A DNA stretch of 17,412 bases, taken from positions 1-17,412 of the forward strand of contig JALSQH010000051.1 of the NCBI GenBank assembly GCA_026985515.1, given 5' to 3'. Of the stretch, positions 14,733 through 17,412 are shown piece after piece. Every line of letters begins with the position of its first letter. Positions within the stretch are counted from its first letter, which is position 1. The notes beneath the pieces are model-generated. The model ran no database searches. It was given only the letters and a program-made list of their open reading frames with translations, and had not been told where the DNA came from. Origin of the DNA: a bacterium. Lineage in GTDB: Bacteria > JALSQH01. A program made the position numbers and the translations under genes.

Positions 14733-15169
14733 ATATATGCCCTCTCAGGTGGATCATAAACTCTCAAAACACCATATTTAACAACAAGCGGGAACCATTT
14801 ATCCTTAACAAGATTGGGATACTCTCTCATCTGCCGGTTGAAAAGCATCAGCAATCCCCAGAAAAAGCCGTATCTTCTGACCGACTCAATTCCAAACTGG
14901 CTGCATGTGGGGTAATATGGACACTTGGGTCCATCAATGGGAGAGAGAATTTTCTGGTAGAATCTGAATAAAATTATCAGGCCTTCCGAAACTGGATTTT
15001 CTTCTTCAATTAAATGTGTTTCCCTTTTCTCCCATCCAAACGGTGAAAAACTTTTCTTTGAATCAAGATCATAAATCATGCCAGGGTAAAAATTACTTCC
15101 CCACAGAGAAGGTGGAGAAAAACTGAAAATCAAGAAAATAGTTAAAGCAAATTTTCTACTCCACACCAA
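14711..15169 (-). CDS. YidD-domain protein with N-terminal signal segment
   Basis: A 152-residue protein whose residues 62-112 are a clear YidD (membrane protein insertion efficiency factor) domain: LFRFYQKILSPIDGPKC, then YYPTCSQFGIESVRRYGFFWG, with the family cysteines C83 and C89. YidD proteins are usually about 70-90 residues and help YidC insert inner-membrane proteins. This one adds a hydrophobic signal segment (6-23), a ~40-residue linker and a ~40-residue C-terminal part (WFPLVVKYGVLRVYDPPERA). It may therefore work on the periplasmic side. The start is TTG (15169) or the adjacent GTG, with TGAGGAAA upstream; it overlaps the transporter by 14 bases. No rnpA or yidC lies next to it, so this is probably not the classical yidD locus. 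Confidence 0.85.
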   Translation of the reverse strand: MVWSRKFALTIFLIFSFSPPSLWGSNFYPGMIYDLDSKKSFSPFGWEKRETHLIEEENPVSEGLIILFRFYQKILSPIDGPKCPYYPTCSQFGIESVRRYGFFWGLLMLFNRQMREYPNLVKDKWFPLVVKYGVLRVYDPPERAYIWSDFWK

Positions 15170-16541
15170 GAAGTTTCCTCAAAAATGGACTTGAAAAAAT
15201 TAACTTCAAAATACCAAACCTGTTGAGAATCATGATGGCCACAAGCACCGGAGAAATCCATCCCACAGTGAAATTCCATCCTCTGTACAGGTACTCAGGA
15301 TATCTGGCAAAGTGGATCTTCTTCAACTTCTCCTCAAGAACAAAGGCAGTGAAAAGTGCAATGAAGAATCCACCCACAGGGAGAAATATATTTGTGGACA
15401 GCCAGTCAACAAAGTCAAAGAAACTATCCCAGATGGCACTTGGAACACCCAGGAGGAATATAAGAAATCCCACAACTGGAGTAACAATCTTTCTATCCCA
15501 CCCCAGCTCATCCACAAAAAAAGCCACAACAACTTCGAGGAGAGAGATTGCAGAGGTAAGAGCCGCAAAGGTGAGGAGGGTGAAGAATAGAAATGAAATA
15601 ACCATTCCAAAATGCAATTTTGCAAACACAACAGGAAGGGTCCTGAAAACAAGGCCCGGACCTGCAGAGGGCTTCAATCCAAAGGTGAAAACTATGGGGA
15701 AAATGGCCATCCCTGCCAGAAGAGCAATCAGTGTATCCAGAACAGCAACACTCACGGCGGGAACAACAATATCCTCTTCATCTTTGAGATAACTTCCATA
15801 GGTTATCATTGCTCCCATTCCAAGGCTAAGGGTGAAGAATGAGTGTCCCAGTGCCTGCAGAATGGCATCAGGTGTCAATTTTGTGAAATCTGGCTTGAAA
15901 AGAAAAGTGAGACCTGTCACGAATCCTTTAGTTGTGGCGGCGTAGAGGTCAAGAAAAAGGATAATCCCAAAGAGAAGGGGCATCAAAATTTTGCTCCACT
16001 TTTCCAGTCCCTTCTTGACCCCTCCAATAACTATTCCCACAGTGAAAAACATGAAGATGAAGTGCCAGATAATTTCAATTCCCGGCGAAGAGGTGAGTTC
16101 CACAAAAAGATGGTCAATCTTCTCAGGTGGCAAACCTGAAAAGGGTTCAAAAATTGATCTGAAGACATAACTCAGAGCCCAGCCAGCCACCACACTGTAG
16201 AAGGAGAGTATCACAAATCCAGATACAACTCCCATCCACCCCACAAGCTGCCAGTACTTTTTTCCTTTTGGAGAAAGAACGATAAAGGTTCCAACAGGGT
16301 CACGATGGGCAGACTTACCCAACAGTATTTCTGCAATCAGAAGAGGCAGACCCACCAGAAGAACACTAAAAAGGTAAACGAAGACAAATGCTCCTCCTCC
16401 ATATACACCTGTAATGTAGGGAAACTTCCATACGTTACCCAGGCCTATAGCAGATCCCGCCGCAGCAAGTACAAAAGCAAATTTGCTACCCCAGGATCCC
16501 CTCTGGAGGAGATGCTCAGGTGGCGACTTTTTCTCACTCAC
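15156..16541 (-). CDS. Sodium-dependent NSS/SNF-family transporter
   Basis: A 461-residue neurotransmitter:sodium symporter homologue in the inner membrane, with about eleven or twelve helices. TM1 carries AAAGSAIGLGNVWKFP (25-41), the counterpart of the LeuT stretch that binds sodium and substrate, followed by GGGAF at 48-52. Later segments with GVKKGLEKWSK and SFFTLSLGMGAMITYGSYL also match. Bacterial members take up amino acids; the substrate here is unknown. The start is GTG at 16541 with AGGAGGT seven bases upstream, a site formed by the last codons (LGG) of gatB only four bases away. It fits the amino acid and peptide use suggested by the left operon. Confidence 0.93.
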   Translation of the reverse strand: MSEKKSPPEHLLQRGSWGSKFAFVLAAAGSAIGLGNVWKFPYITGVYGGGAFVFVYLFSVLLVGLPLLIAEILLGKSAHRDPVGTFIVLSPKGKKYWQLVGWMGVVSGFVILSFYSVVAGWALSYVFRSIFEPFSGLPPEKIDHLFVELTSSPGIEIIWHFIFMFFTVGIVIGGVKKGLEKWSKILMPLLFGIILFLDLYAATTKGFVTGLTFLFKPDFTKLTPDAILQALGHSFFTLSLGMGAMITYGSYLKDEEDIVVPAVSVAVLDTLIALLAGMAIFPIVFTFGLKPSAGPGLVFRTLPVVFAKLHFGMVISFLFFTLLTFAALTSAISLLEVVVAFFVDELGWDRKIVTPVVGFLIFLLGVPSAIWDSFFDFVDWLSTNIFLPVGGFFIALFTAFVLEEKLKKIHFARYPEYLYRGWNFTVGWISPVLVAIMILNRFGILKLIFSSPFLRKLLGVE

Positions 16542-16545
16542 AGCT

Positions 16546-17412
16546 TCAACCTCCTAATTTTTCCCTCAGAATCTTATTCACAATTTCAGGATTGGCCTTT
16601 CCCCTGGTCTCCTTCATCACCTGACCAACAAAGAAACCAATTACCCCCTTTTTACCAGCCCTGTACTTCTCCACCACATCGGGGTTCTCCGCCAGGACTT
16701 TGTCTATGATTTCTTCAATAAATCCTTCATCTTTTATCTGAACAAGACCCTTCTCCTCAATAATCTCCTCCGGAGACTTTCCCGTTTCATACATCTCCTG
16801 AAATACTGTTTTCCCTATTTTTCCAGAAATAGTCCCATCTTTGATTAACCGGAGCATTGAAGCAAGCATGTTGGGTTTTACTCTGCTTTCATAAATATCT
16901 ATTTTATCCTCATTGAGGTGATGGAGAAATTCGCTCATTATCCAGTTGCTCACCATTTTTGGATCACCAAACTCCTTCACCACCTCTTCAAAGTAATCAG
17001 CTACACTTTTTTCCTGCGTGAGCACCTGAGCATCATACCTGGGAATTCCATAGTCCCTGACAAATCTATCTGCCCTTTCAAGGGGGAGTTCAGGAAGGTT
17101 GCCTCTTTCCTTTTCTATCCACTCATCATCAATATCAAGAAACACAAGATCAGGCTCCGGAAAGTATCTGTAATCATGTGCCTCTTCCTTTGATCTCATG
17201 GAAAATGTTTTTCCCCTTGCTGCATCCCATAGTCTCGTTTCCTGAACCACTTTTTCACCAGACTCAATCAACATCACCTGCCGCTCAAATTCATACTGCA
17301 GGGCTCTCTCAATATTGTGAAAGGAGTTCATATTCTTTATTTCAGTTTTTGTACCCAGTTCATCTGAACCCTTTGGCCTGACCGAAATATTGGCATCAAC
17401 CCTCATGGATCC
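16546..17412 (-). CDS. gatB: Asp-tRNA(Asn)/Glu-tRNA(Gln) amidotransferase subunit B (5' end outside window)
   Basis: The last 288 residues of GatB; the frame is open to the right edge (codons for Gly-Ser precede MRVDANISVRP, the GSMRxDAN motif of the cradle domain). Visible family segments are EIKNMNSF, QETRLWD, SMRSKEEAHDYRYFPEPDL, then the helical domain and the YqeY-like tail (GKKGVIGFFVGQVMKETRGKANPEIVNKILREKL) that touches tRNA. GatB binds misacylated tRNA and activates it for amidation by GatA in the GatCAB complex. About 190 N-terminal residues (by family length) are missing. The stop is four bases before the transporter start, so gatB heads or belongs to the right-hand operon. Confidence 0.97.
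   Translation of the reverse strand, partial: GSMRVDANISVRPKGSDELGTKTEIKNMNSFHNIERALQYEFERQVMLIESGEKVVQETRLWDAARGKTFSMRSKEEAHDYRYFPEPDLVFLDIDDEWIEKERGNLPELPLERADRFVRDYGIPRYDAQVLTQEKSVADYFEEVVKEFGDPKMVSNWIMSEFLHHLNEDKIDIYESRVKPNMLASMLRLIKDGTISGKIGKTVFQEMYETGKSPEEIIEEKGLVQIKDEGFIEEIIDKVLAENPDVVEKYRAGKKGVIGFFVGQVMKETRGKANPEIVNKILREKLGG

Noticed and set aside
15223-15792. 189-codon plus-strand frame opposite the transporter gene
   Set aside because: Its protein is low-complexity and Arg/Lys/Thr-rich with no motif; it is the antisense shadow of a clear membrane transporter.
17407-17412. BamHI site GGATCC at the exact right edge, suggesting a cloning junction
   Set aside because: The six bases encode Gly-Ser of the conserved GatB GSMRxDAN motif, so they are natural coding sequence; nothing shows a vector junction.

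Overview
The window reads as a compact stretch of a bacterial chromosome. Base composition looks AT-leaning by eye (not computed). Shine-Dalgarno (SD) sites are strong (AAGGAGGT/GGAGGT types), GTG and TTG starts are common, and genes meet in 1-20 base overlaps. A lipobox lipoprotein, an O-antigen ligase-like protein and a YidD protein suggest a diderm bacterium. Glutamate dehydrogenase, an M42 aminopeptidase, an M19 dipeptidase and a sodium-coupled amino acid transporter suggest growth on peptides and amino acids, perhaps as an anaerobe. Charged residues are abundant, which would fit a thermophile, but that is only inference. I cannot name the phylum. There are no rRNA or tRNA genes, no insertion sequences and no CRISPR arrays, and no gene-free stretch exceeds about 300 bases.

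Layout. All genes but one are on the minus strand, so transcription runs right to left. Right block (17412 to 13881): gatB (5' end outside the window), an NSS/SNF-family transporter, a secreted-looking YidD-domain protein, and a TPR protein with C-terminal membrane helices. Middle: one plus-strand gene, an O-antigen ligase/polymerase family membrane protein (12585-13898), which overlaps the end of the TPR gene by 18 bases. A 75-base divergent gap (12510-12584) then separates it from the long left block.

Left block (12509 to 1): a lipoprotein with a near-leaderless promoter, a macro-domain-like protein, an MBL-fold hydrolase with winged helix, an NTP_transf_5 nucleotidyltransferase, an HprK-like kinase, a PqqD-like protein, a radical SAM/SPASM enzyme, Maf, a possible tiny membrane protein, an M19 dipeptidase, an M42 aminopeptidase, a Cys-rich zinc-ribbon protein, a divergent 2-hydroxyacyl-CoA-dehydratase-like protein, glutamate dehydrogenase, and a DHH-CBS-CBS-nucleotidyltransferase protein running off the left edge. 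Most junctions overlap (ATGA, GTGA or TGATG type), so this is probably one long transcription unit with at least one internal promoter.

The most interesting part is 7133-10185. Nucleotidyltransferase, HprK-like kinase, PqqD-like peptide-binding protein and radical SAM/SPASM enzyme lie in overlapping order, the parts list of a peptide- or protein-modification system. There is no obvious precursor peptide, lasso cyclase, leader protease or exporter. Other oddities are an HxH in place of the usual HxD metal motif in the M19 dipeptidase, a dehydratase-like protein that seems to lack its iron-sulfur cysteines, and a YidD domain inside a longer protein with an N-terminal signal segment.
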